From the NCBI GenBank assembly GCA_023451395.1, contig JAEXZL010000088.1, positions 1-12,827 on the forward strand: a stretch of 12,827 nt of DNA, written 5' to 3'. The number at the start of each line of letters is the position of its first letter. Position 1 is the stretch's first letter. The notes beneath the pieces were generated by a model, which did not search any database, was not told the DNA's origin, and saw only the letters and a program-made list of their open reading frames with translations. Positions 6,095 to 12,827 of this stretch are shown here, in pieces. The position numbers and the translations under genes were made by a program. Source of the stretch: Bacillota bacterium. Lineage in GTDB: Bacteria; Bacillota; Clostridia; Clostridiales; Clostridiaceae.

Positions 6095-6301
6095 ATGAAG
6101 GATATAAAGATAAATACAGAAATAATTAAACTGGATTCCTTTTTAAAATGGTGTGGTGCTGCATCCCTAGGCTCAGAAGCCAAGATTTATATTCAAGAGG
6201 GAGAAGTATCCGTAAATGGAGAAATATGCACCATGAGAGGAAAAAAGCTAAGATCTGGTGATATAGTCACTTTTGACGGTGAGTCTTATAAAATTATTTA
6301 A
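6095..6301 (+). CDS. yaaA: S4-domain RNA-binding protein YaaA (RecF-adjacent)
   Basis: This small protein of 68 residues consists almost entirely of an S4 RNA-binding domain: IKLDSFLKWCGAASLGSEAK (helices), then IQEGEVSVNGEICTMRGKKLRSGDIVTF (the basic loop and strands). Members sit between dnaN and recF throughout the Firmicutes. A link to ribosome assembly has been proposed for the family, but the substrate cannot be read from this sequence. The start must be the ATG at 6095, because an in-frame stop lies at 6083-6085 and no other start codon intervenes. There is no Shine-Dalgarno at the usual distance. The stop codon is followed by 61 nt to the recF ATG. Confidence 0.93.
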   Translation: MKDIKINTEIIKLDSFLKWCGAASLGSEAKIYIQEGEVSVNGEICTMRGKKLRSGDIVTFDGESYKII

Positions 6302-6336
6302 ATTTAAACTGTTACTTAAATTTGCACTTTAAAATA

Positions 6337-6345
6337 TGTTATAAT
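6337..6345 (+). promoter_or_regulatory. Possible extended -10 promoter before recF
   Basis: TGTTATAAT is a perfect extended -10 (TGnTATAAT). No good -35 is found 16-18 bp upstream, which extended -10 promoters can tolerate. Transcription would begin near 6352, leaving a recF leader of about 10 nt. It would give recF and the genes after it transcription independent of dnaN. Confidence 0.35.
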
Positions 6346-6362
6346 TTTAATGGGTGTTTTTA

Positions 6363-7448
6363 ATGTTTATTAAATATCTTCAACTAATGAATTATAGAAA
6401 TTACGGACAGCTAGATATTAATTTAAGCGAAAATGTCAATGTATTTATGGGTGATAATGCTCAAGGTAAAACAAATATCCTTGAAGCCATATATTACTGT
6501 GGCTTTGCTCGTTCACACCGAACTAATAGAGATAAAGAGCTTGTTAACTGGAAAGGTGATAAAGCTCTTATTAATCTTTATGTTAAAAGGGCAAGATTAG
6601 ATAAAAAAATAAATATAGCTATATTCAAGGATGGTAAGAAGGCCATTAATGTTAATTCCATAAAGATAAATAAGATATCAGAACTTATAGGAGCCTTTAA
6701 CGTAGTTATGTTTTCTCCAGAAAACCTTAAAATAGTAAAGGAATCTCCTGGAGTAAGAAGAAAATTTATAGATATGGAATTAAGCCAATTAGATAGCAAG
6801 TATTATTATAACCTTGTTCAATACAATAAGGTTTTAAATGAGCGGAATTCTGTTCTTAAAAACAGAAGATTAGATGACAGTATGCTTGATATTTATGATT
6901 CACAGCTTGCAACCTTTGGTAAATATATCATTCAAGAACGAAAAAAATATATCGAAAAGCTAAATAGGCATGGAGGGATAATTCATAAGGAAATAACCTC
7001 TAATGCTGAAGAGATAGAATTTAAATATTTATCCTCTGTAAAAGCTGTGAGTACTCTAGAGGAGGATATTATAAAAGGCTTAAAGGATCATAGGAATAAG
7101 GATAGAGAAAAGGGAATAACCTCCATAGGGCCTCATAGAGATGATATTTTAATCTATATAAATGGTATAGATGCTAAAAGCTATGGATCTCAGGGACAGC
7201 AAAGAACTTCTGTATTAACTATAAAGTTTGCATCTTTAAGAATTATTAAGGAGCAGACTGGAGAATATCCTGTTCTACTTTTAGATGATGTTCTATCAGA
7301 GCTTGATTTTAATAGAAAGAGATATGTATTAAGTTCAATTCAAGATATCCAGACCATAATTACATGTACTGGAATAGAGGATATAACTAGTTATTTAGAT
7401 GAAAAATCTAAAGTATTTAAAGTAAAGGAAGGTAGTATTGTCCTTTAA
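6363..7448 (+). CDS. recF: DNA replication and repair protein RecF
   Basis: RecF is an SMC-like ATPase that, with RecO and RecR, loads RecA at single-strand gaps. The 361 residues carry Walker A GDNAQGKTN (30-38), the ABC-type signature SQGQQRT (276-282) and Walker B VLLLDDVLSELD (304-315), with GPHRDD at 256-261. The length is normal for the family. The ATG at 6363 gives the usual MFIKYLQLMNYRNY start. A GTG at 6354 in the same frame would add three residues but has no binding site; a weak GGGTG (6352-6356) lies 6 nt before the ATG. The stop codon overlaps the AAGGAGG of remB, implying coupled expression. It is part of the dnaN-yaaA-recF-remB-gyrBA series. Confidence 0.98.
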   Translation: MFIKYLQLMNYRNYGQLDINLSENVNVFMGDNAQGKTNILEAIYYCGFARSHRTNRDKELVNWKGDKALINLYVKRARLDKKINIAIFKDGKKAINVNSIKINKISELIGAFNVVMFSPENLKIVKESPGVRRKFIDMELSQLDSKYYYNLVQYNKVLNERNSVLKNRRLDDSMLDIYDSQLATFGKYIIQERKKYIEKLNRHGGIIHKEITSNAEEIEFKYLSSVKAVSTLEEDIIKGLKDHRNKDREKGITSIGPHRDDILIYINGIDAKSYGSQGQQRTSVLTIKFASLRIIKEQTGEYPVLLLDDVLSELDFNRKRYVLSSIQDIQTIITCTGIEDITSYLDEKSKVFKVKEGSIVL

Positions 7449-7461
7449 AGGAGGAATTATT

Positions 7462-7722
7462 GTGTTCTTGCATTTAGGAGAAAATGTTGTGGTTCCTATA
7501 AAAGATATCATAGGGATTTTTGATGTTGACAATACCATGTATAGCTCCGATACAATTCAATTTTTAAGAATGGCTGAAGAAGATGGTTTTGTTGAAAGAA
7601 TTACTAAGGATAAGCCTAAATCTTTTGTTATTGCTGAGGTCAATAAAAAAAGCAAAATTTATCTTTCTCCAATATCTTCCTCAACCCTTACAAAAAGAAC
7701 TAATATAGATTATGATCTTTAG
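7462..7722 (+). CDS. remB: RemB family regulator (extracellular matrix regulator, DUF370)
   Basis: The 86-residue protein MFLHLGENVVVPIKDIIGIF... belongs to the RemA/RemB (DUF370) family found between recF and gyrB in many Firmicutes, formerly YaaB. RemA in Bacillus is a DNA-binding activator of biofilm matrix genes, and RemB was named for a related phenotype. Its target in this organism cannot be read from the sequence. The first half (VPIKDIIGIFDVDNT) is best conserved; the C-terminal part (SSSTLTKRTNIDYDL) is polar. The start is GTG at 7462, 7 nt after AAGGAGG (7448-7454), which overlaps the recF stop. An open frame extends eight codons upstream, but it would ignore this site. Confidence 0.9.
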   Translation: MFLHLGENVVVPIKDIIGIFDVDNTMYSSDTIQFLRMAEEDGFVERITKDKPKSFVIAEVNKKSKIYLSPISSSTLTKRTNIDYDL

Positions 7723-7756
7723 CTGCTTTTATATTTAAGCAGCTATTAAGTTGCTT
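7720..7756 (+). promoter_or_regulatory. Two mutually exclusive hairpins between remB and gyrB
   Basis: Segment 2, AAGCAGCT (7737-7744), can pair perfectly with segment 1, AGCTGCTT (7721-7728, 9 bp counting the flanking T7720-A7745 pair, loop 8 nt). It can also pair with segment 3, AGTTGCTT (7749-7756, 8 bp with one G-U, loop ATTA). Segment 1 begins in the remB stop codon, so a terminating ribosome would cover it and favour the second hairpin. No U-tract follows, so neither form is an intrinsic terminator. A role in mRNA processing or gyrB expression is only inferred. Confidence 0.4.
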
Positions 7757-7793
7757 ATGCTTGCTATAGTGAATATCAAATAGGAGGAAACAT

Positions 7794-9704
7794 ATGGTGG
7801 AAAATAATAAGCAAAAATATGATGAAAGTCAAATACAAGTATTAGAAGGGCTTGAAGCCGTTAGAAAAAGGCCAGGTATGTATATAGGCAGCACTAGCTC
7901 CAGAGGACTTCATCATTTAGTATATGAGATAGTTGATAATAGTATAGATGAAGCCTTAGCAGGGTATTGTAGCAAAATAACTGTAACCATTAATAAAGAT
8001 AATTCTATTACGGTAACAGATGATGGTAGAGGTATGCCTGTAGGGCTCCATCCTAAAATGCAAAAATCTGCCTTAGAAGTTATAATGACAATTTTACATG
8101 CTGGTGGTAAATTTGGAGGCGGAGGCTATAAGGTTTCAGGCGGTCTCCATGGTGTGGGTGCCTCAGTAGTTAATGCTCTTTCAGAGGTTTGTATTGTAGA
8201 ATCAGAAAGAGAAGGATATATTTGGAGGCAGGAATATAAAAGAGGTATACCTGTAGCTCCAGTAGAAAAGGTTTCAGAAAGCCAGGGACACGGAACAAGA
8301 ACATACTTTAAACCAGATCATGAGATTTTTGAAGAAACTGAATATGAATATGAGATATTAGAACATAGATTAAGAGAGCTAGCATTTTTAAATAAGGGAA
8401 TTATCATAGAGCTTTCAGATGAAAGAGAAGATAAAAAAGAAACCTTTCATTACGAAGGTGGTATTAAGTCCTTTGTATCCTATTTAAACAGAAATAAAGA
8501 AGTTCTTCATGCAGAGCCTATTTATATTGAGGGAAGCAAAGAGGATGTTATTGTTGAGATATCCCTTCAATACAATGACAGCTATGCAGAAAATATTTTT
8601 TCCTTTGCTAACAATATTGATACCATAGAAGGTGGAACTCATCTATCTGGCTTTAAAAATGCCTTAACAAGAGTTTTTAATGATTATGCTAAGAAGTTTG
8701 GACATCTAAAGGAAAATGATAAAAATCTTCAAGGAGAGGATATAAGAGAAGGTCTTACAGCAGTAGTATCTGTTAAGATATCCGAGCCTCAATTTGAAGG
8801 ACAAACAAAAACTAAGCTAGGTAATAGCGAGGTTAGAGGCATAGTTGAAAATATTATGAGTGAAGAAGTAAGTACCTTTTTAGAGGAAAACCCATCAATA
8901 GGAAAAATAATAATAGAAAAAGCTCTTATGGCTGCAAGAGCAAGAGATGCTGCAAGAAAAGCAAGAGAGCTTACAAGAAAATCAGTTCTTGAAAGAACAG
9001 CCCTTCCTGGAAAGCTAGCTGATTGCTCTTCAAAGGACCCATATGAGTGTGAGATATATATAGTTGAGGGTGATTCCGCAGGCGGCTCTGCTAAACAAGG
9101 AAGAAACAGACGTTTCCAAGCTATACTTCCTCTTAGAGGAAAAATAATGAATGTAGAAAAACAGAGATTGGATAAAATTTTAAATTCTGATACCATAAGG
9201 TCTATGATTACAGCCTTTGGTGCTGGAATAGGAAAAGATTTCGATGTAGAAAAGATTAGATATAACCGTATAATTATAATGACTGATGCTGACGTAGATG
9301 GCGCTCATATTAGAACTCTTTTATTAACCTTCTTCTACAGATATATGAAGGAGCTTATAGAAAAAGGTCATGTATTCATAGCCCAACCCCCACTTTATAA
9401 AGTATCTAAGGGAAAAAAGATGGCCTATGCTTATTCCGATAAAGAAATGGATGAAATTCTACAGGAATTTGGCGGCAAGGACAGCAGTGTAGCTATACAG
9501 AGATACAAGGGCTTAGGAGAAATGAATGCAGAGCAATTATGGGAAACTACTATGGACCCTGAAAGAAGAATACTTCTTAAAGCAACCATTGAGGATGCTA
9601 TGGCCGCAGATGAGATATTTACTATACTCATGGGTGATAAGGTAGAACCTAGAAGGGAATTCATACAGCAAAATGCTAAGAGGGTAATCAACTTAGACAT
9701 ATAG
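7794..9704 (+). CDS. gyrB: DNA gyrase subunit B
   Basis: GyrB is the ATPase subunit of DNA gyrase, which introduces negative supercoils. The 636 residues are the usual Gram-positive length, without the Gram-negative insert. The GHKL ATPase domain (about 1-220) has YEIVDNSIDEA with catalytic Glu45 and Asn49, DDGRGMP (76-82) and the ATP lid GGLHGVG (116-122). The transducer domain spans about 225-400. The Toprim domain has EGDSAGGSA (425-433) and the acidic triad TDADVDG (D498, D500, D502). The C-terminus has QRYKGLGEMN (569-578), followed by the family's LWETTMDPERR. The ATG at 7794 lies 6 nt from AGGAGG (7782-7787). It ends 23 nt before gyrA, in the same operon. Confidence 0.99.
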   Translation: MVENNKQKYDESQIQVLEGLEAVRKRPGMYIGSTSSRGLHHLVYEIVDNSIDEALAGYCSKITVTINKDNSITVTDDGRGMPVGLHPKMQKSALEVIMTILHAGGKFGGGGYKVSGGLHGVGASVVNALSEVCIVESEREGYIWRQEYKRGIPVAPVEKVSESQGHGTRTYFKPDHEIFEETEYEYEILEHRLRELAFLNKGIIIELSDEREDKKETFHYEGGIKSFVSYLNRNKEVLHAEPIYIEGSKEDVIVEISLQYNDSYAENIFSFANNIDTIEGGTHLSGFKNALTRVFNDYAKKFGHLKENDKNLQGEDIREGLTAVVSVKISEPQFEGQTKTKLGNSEVRGIVENIMSEEVSTFLEENPSIGKIIIEKALMAARARDAARKARELTRKSVLERTALPGKLADCSSKDPYECEIYIVEGDSAGGSAKQGRNRRFQAILPLRGKIMNVEKQRLDKILNSDTIRSMITAFGAGIGKDFDVEKIRYNRIIIMTDADVDGAHIRTLLLTFFYRYMKELIEKGHVFIAQPPLYKVSKGKKMAYAYSDKEMDEILQEFGGKDSSVAIQRYKGLGEMNAEQLWETTMDPERRILLKATIEDAMAADEIFTILMGDKVEPRREFIQQNAKRVINLDI

Positions 9705-9727
9705 CATTTAGATGAGGTGAAAGTTTA

Positions 9728-12322
9728 ATGAATAACAATGAGGGAAAAGTTGTACCGGTTGATATAAAAAATGAGATGAAAAAATGTTATATAGACTATG
9801 CCATGAGCGTAATTGTAGGTCGTGCTCTTCCAGATGTTAGAGATGGCTTAAAACCTGTACATAGAAGAATACTATTTTCTATGCATGAGCTTGGACTTAC
9901 GCCTGATAAAGGCTACAGAAAATGTGCAAGAATTGTCGGTGATGTTTTAGGTAAATATCATCCTCATGGCGATAGCTCAGTTTATGATGCTCTTGTAAGA
10001 TTAGCTCAAGACTTTTCAACAAGATATCTTTTAGTAGATGGTCATGGTAATTTTGGATCTGTAGATGGTGATGGTGCCGCTGCTATGAGATATACTGAAG
10101 CAAAAATGAATAAGATTGCAGTGGAAATGCTTAGGGATATAAATAAAGATACAGTTGATTTTGTTCCAAACTTCGATGGTGAAGAAGAAGAGCCTTCTGT
10201 ACTTCCTTCAAGATATCCTAATCTATTAGTCAATGGTTCTTCAGGTATAGCCGTAGGTATGGCTACAAATATTCCTCCTCACAATTTAGGAGAAATAATT
10301 GATGGTACTATAGAGCTTATGGATAATCCAGAAGCTGAGGTTTTAGACATAATGAAGCATGTAAAGGGGCCAGACTTTCCTACTGCAGGAATAATATTAG
10401 GAACTTCAGGTATTAGAGAGGCTTATGAAACCGGTAAGGGAATTATTAAGGTTAGATCTAAAGCAGAGATTGAAGAAGAAAATGGAAGACATAAAATCAT
10501 TGTTACAGAGCTTCCATATCAGGTTAATAAGGCTAAGCTTATAGAAAATATTGCGGACCTTGTAAAGGATAAAAAGATTACTGGTATATCAGATTTAAGA
10601 GATGAATCAGATAGAGATGGTATGAGAATAGTTATAGAGCTTAAAAAGGATGCAAATCCTAATGTGATTTTAAATCTTCTCTATAAGCATACTAAAATGC
10701 AGGATACCTTTGGAGTTATAATGCTTGCTCTTGTAGATAATCAGCCTATGATATTAAATATCAAGCAGATATTAGAGCATTATATTAATTTTCAGAAGCA
10801 GGTTATAACTAGAAGAACTGCCTTTGAGCTTAATAAAGCTGAAGAAAGGGCCCATATATTAGAGGGATTAAGAATTGCCCTTGATAATATCGATGAGGTT
10901 ATAAAGATACTTAGAAATTCTAAAACTACAGATATAGCTAAGGAAACTCTTATGACACGCTTTGGCTTATCTGATAGGCAGTCTCAGGCTATATTAGATA
11001 TGAGACTAAGAAGATTAACAGGCTTAGAAAGAGAAAAGCTTGAAGAAGAATATAATGAGCTTATGAAGGTTATAGCCAGATTAAGAGAGATACTTAGTGA
11101 TGAGAAAATCTTAATGGGCGTAATAAAAGAAGAGCTCCTAGAAGTAAAGAGAAAATATTCCGATGAAAGAAGAACAGCTATAGAAAAATCAGATGATGAT
11201 ATAGATATAGAGGATCTTATTCAGGAGCAAGAGGTTGTTATTACTCTTACAAACTCAGGTTATATAAAGAGAATATCTGCTGATACCTATTCAGCCCAAA
11301 GAAGAGGTGGAAAGGGTATACAGGCAATGACTACTAAGGAAAATGACTTTGTGGAGCATGTTTTCATAACATCTACCCATTCAGATATTCTTTTCTTTAC
11401 CAATAGAGGAAGAGTATATAAGATTAGAGCGTATGAAATACCTGACGCAGGAAGAGTTGCAAAGGGAACTAATGTAATTAATATGATTCCTATTAATCAG
11501 GATGAAAGAATTGAAGCTGTATTATCTGTCAAAGACATGCAAAAGAAGGGTTACTTATTTATGGCTACAAAGCATGGCCTAGTTAAGAAAACGCCTTTAA
11601 AGCTCTTTGCAAACATAAGAAAGAATGGACTTAATTCTATTACTCTTAAAGAAGGTGACGAGCTATTAAAGGTTAAGGTAACCTATGGTGATGCTGATAT
11701 TATTATGGTAACTAAAAATGGATATGCCATTAAGTTCAATGAGCAGAATATTAGACCGATGGGAAGAACTGCTGCAGGTGTTAGGGCTATACGCTTTAGA
11801 GAAGATGACATAGCCATAGCTATAGATATAGCTGTTGAAGGCGAAGATCTTGTAGTAGTAAGTGAAAATGGTGTTGGTAAGAGAACAAGTCTTTCAAAAT
11901 ATCCTCTTCAAAATAGAGGGGGTAAGGGTTTAAAGACCTATAAGGTTACAGAAAAGACTGGTAAGCTTGCAGCAGCAAGAGTATGTGATATAGATGATGA
12001 GCTTATGCTTATCAATAATAAGGGTGTTGCAATAAGAATAAATGTTGATAGCATATCCAAAACCAGTAGAGCAGCTTCTGGAGTTAAACTTATGAGAAAC
12101 AGCGAGGATGAGGAAATAGTAGCTATAGCAAAAATAAGCAATGGTGAAGACAACAATGAAGATATTCCAGATATTATAGATACAGAGGATTATGATGTAG
12201 ATTTGTTAGATGAATCAGAAGATATTGATGAAGAAGATATCTATGATGATGAGGATGATGAAGAATTAGACTCCGATGATGATGAGGAATTGGATGCTGA
12301 TGATTCAGAGGACGAAGAGTAA
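9728..12322 (+). CDS. gyrA: DNA gyrase subunit A, with a long acidic C-terminal tail
   Basis: GyrA cuts and rejoins DNA for the gyrase reaction and wraps it on its C-terminal domain. It has 864 residues. The catalytic tyrosine is Tyr122 in AAAMRYTEAKM. The quinolone-determining region reads GKYHPHGDSSVYD, with the sensitive residues Ser83 and Asp87. The beta-pinwheel (about 510-800) begins with the GyrA box QRRGGKG; a related RNRGGKG-like blade motif, QNRGGKG, occurs later. Residues 806-864 form a tail with 38 Asp/Glu of 59 and no Lys, Arg or His. Within it, DDEELDSD (843-850) is followed directly by DDEELDAD (851-858). The ATG at 9728 follows GAGGTGA at good spacing. A strong terminator follows the gene. 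Confidence 0.98.
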   Translation: MNNNEGKVVPVDIKNEMKKCYIDYAMSVIVGRALPDVRDGLKPVHRRILFSMHELGLTPDKGYRKCARIVGDVLGKYHPHGDSSVYDALVRLAQDFSTRYLLVDGHGNFGSVDGDGAAAMRYTEAKMNKIAVEMLRDINKDTVDFVPNFDGEEEEPSVLPSRYPNLLVNGSSGIAVGMATNIPPHNLGEIIDGTIELMDNPEAEVLDIMKHVKGPDFPTAGIILGTSGIREAYETGKGIIKVRSKAEIEEENGRHKIIVTELPYQVNKAKLIENIADLVKDKKITGISDLRDESDRDGMRIVIELKKDANPNVILNLLYKHTKMQDTFGVIMLALVDNQPMILNIKQILEHYINFQKQVITRRTAFELNKAEERAHILEGLRIALDNIDEVIKILRNSKTTDIAKETLMTRFGLSDRQSQAILDMRLRRLTGLEREKLEEEYNELMKVIARLREILSDEKILMGVIKEELLEVKRKYSDERRTAIEKSDDDIDIEDLIQEQEVVITLTNSGYIKRISADTYSAQRRGGKGIQAMTTKENDFVEHVFITSTHSDILFFTNRGRVYKIRAYEIPDAGRVAKGTNVINMIPINQDERIEAVLSVKDMQKKGYLFMATKHGLVKKTPLKLFANIRKNGLNSITLKEGDELLKVKVTYGDADIIMVTKNGYAIKFNEQNIRPMGRTAAGVRAIRFREDDIAIAIDIAVEGEDLVVVSENGVGKRTSLSKYPLQNRGGKGLKTYKVTEKTGKLAAARVCDIDDELMLINNKGVAIRINVDSISKTSRAASGVKLMRNSEDEEIVAIAKISNGEDNNEDIPDIIDTEDYDVDLLDESEDIDEEDIYDDEDDEELDSDDDEELDADDSEDEE

Positions 12323-12340
12323 ATTTAATCAATATAACCT

Positions 12341-12377
12341 AAAACTCCTGGGAAGGTAAACTTTCCAGGAGTTTTTC
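12341..12377 (+). terminator. Intrinsic terminator after gyrA
   Basis: AAAACTCCTGGGAAG (12341-12355) pairs with CTTTCCAGGAGTTTT (12361-12375) around a GTAAA loop. This gives 15 pairs with one G-U, and the arm ends in TTTTTC. It lies 18 nt after the gyrA stop codon and closes the dnaN-gyrA series before the rRNA operon. The A-run on the left would also permit reverse-strand activity. Confidence 0.92.
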
Positions 12378-12641
12378 TTATTAATATTTCCTATAAAAAT
12401 AAGTATTAAATAAAAGGATTATTTAAATGAATTTACAGATAATTACTATATACATTACCTGGTGTATCAATATGAGTATTTAGGAGAATAATATAGAAAA
12501 ACAAAGAAAATACTAATAAAAATTCATATATCTGATTAATATAAAATAACTTCCTTATATCCCTATGTTATTATAGTCTACGTCGCCGACAGGGCGAAAG
12601 AAATTGCACCTATATGAGGAACTAAAAGATGAAAAAAAATC
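12378..12641. other. AT-rich spacer upstream of the rRNA operon, no gene seen
   Basis: About 260 bp without a credible ORF. It is strongly AT-rich except for a GC-rich island at 12581-12597, where TCGCC (12583-12587) and GGCGA (12593-12597) can form a small hairpin around GACAG. Just before it, TGTTATTAT (12566-12574) resembles an extended -10, which would make this hairpin the start of an upstream rRNA transcript; no -35 supports it. The A/T-rich DNA before the main promoter (AGATGAAAAAAAATC, ending at 12641) could act as an UP element. Confidence 0.5.
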
Positions 12642-12670
12642 TTGACAGTAAGTGTTATAGGTGATATAGT
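12642..12670 (+). promoter_or_regulatory. Strong rRNA operon promoter
   Basis: A perfect -35 TTGACA (12642-12647), a 17-bp spacer and TATAGT (12665-12670, 5 of 6) lie about 125 bp before the 16S gene. An A-tract directly upstream (12632-12639) resembles an UP element. The expected start is near 12677. Confidence 0.88.
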
Positions 12671-12679
12671 TATTAAGTG

Positions 12680-12790
12680 CCTGTAAGACAGGTAATCTTA
12701 AATGGTCTTTGAAAATTGAACAGAGAAAAGTATTTAGATAAACACAAACCAGCAATTTTTTTAAGTAATTTTGAGAAGTATCAAACTTTT
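12680..12790 (+). promoter_or_regulatory. rRNA leader with boxA-like antitermination signal
   Basis: The leader contains a small hairpin CCTGT-AAG-ACAGG (12680-12692). GGTCTTTG (12704-12711), which resembles boxA (GCTCTTTA, 6 of 8), follows within the familiar context TCTTTGAAAATTGAACA of Firmicute rRNA leaders. ATCAAACT (12780-12787) is complementary to AGTTTGAT (12799-12806) in the 16S 5' end and could pair with it in the precursor. Confidence 0.6.
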
Positions 12791-12827
12791 AAATTGAGAG
12801 TTTGATCCTGGCTCAGGACGAACGCTG
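12791..12827 (+). rRNA. 16S ribosomal RNA, first bases, cut by the window edge
   Basis: GAGAGTTTGATCCTGGCTCA followed by GGACGAACGCTG is the universal 5' end of bacterial 16S rRNA. About 37 bases are present and the rest lies beyond the right edge. The exact mature 5' end is uncertain by a few bases; 12791 is set by analogy with AAATTGAGAG starts in clostridia. Confidence 0.96.

Noticed and set aside
6300..6323. Inverted repeat AAATTTAA / TTAAATTT after yaaA as a terminator
   Set aside because: The stem is only A and T with an 8-nt loop, too weak to terminate, and no U-tract follows.
7764..7786. Promoter immediately before gyrB
   Set aside because: TTGCTT-17-TATCAA (from 7751) matches consensus poorly in both hexamers, and other spacings give no better pair.
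8789..9196. Reverse-strand open frame inside gyrB (and similar ones at 9431-9700, 10042-10233, 11938-12156, 3480-3731, 6578-6799)
   Set aside because: These are antisense shadows of gyrB, gyrA, dnaA and recF, with no family resemblance and no suitable start signals.
12555..12755. Reverse-strand 66-residue open frame upstream of the 16S gene
   Set aside because: It runs across the rRNA promoter and leader, has no ribosome binding site and no recognisable protein features.
1..12827. CRISPR arrays, insertion sequences, prophage or tRNA genes
   Set aside because: No spaced direct repeats, transposase-like proteins, terminal repeats or tRNA-like cloverleaf signatures were seen; base composition and codon use look uniform across the genes.

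Overview
This window is the replication-origin region of a low-GC Gram-positive chromosome, most likely a Clostridium or close relative in the Clostridiaceae. The evidence is the AT-rich sequence, strong AGGAGG ribosome binding sites, frequent TTG/GTG starts, the gene order, and a 16S rRNA 5' end at the right edge. Nothing in it looks like an accessory island or mobile element. The interest lies in the origin architecture and in several unusual leader or intergenic structures.

Left arm (1-2718, minus strand): the 50S L34 / RNase P / membrane-insertion operon, read as rpmH, rnpA, yidD, yidC, jag and then mnmE, which is cut by the left edge. One near-perfect promoter (TTGACA-17-TATAAT, 2805-2833) drives rpmH. 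A hairpin built on the rpmH stop codon may reduce readthrough into rnpA. A 13-bp terminator overlaps the jag stop codon, and mnmE appears to have its own promoter.

Origin (2834-3276 and 4633-4919): a bipartite oriC flanking dnaA. The upstream half has seven boxes matching TTATNCACA. The downstream half has four, plus a basal unwinding element: degenerate DnaA boxes, a C-rich block, six DnaA-trios and then AT-rich DNA. Genes diverge from this point, as expected for bidirectional replication.

Right arm (3277-12322, plus strand): dnaA, dnaN, yaaA (S4 RNA-binding), recF, remB, gyrB and gyrA. These cover initiation, the sliding clamp, gap repair and supercoiling, ending in a strong terminator (12341-12377). 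yaaA lacks a local ribosome binding site; a perfect one lies about 60 nt upstream across a hairpin. The remB-gyrB gap carries two mutually exclusive hairpins. GyrA ends in a 59-residue acidic tail with no basic residue.

Right edge (12323-12827): an AT-rich spacer, a strong rRNA promoter (TTGACA-17-TATAGT), a boxA-like leader and the first bases of a 16S rRNA gene, so an rRNA operon begins directly after gyrA close to the origin.
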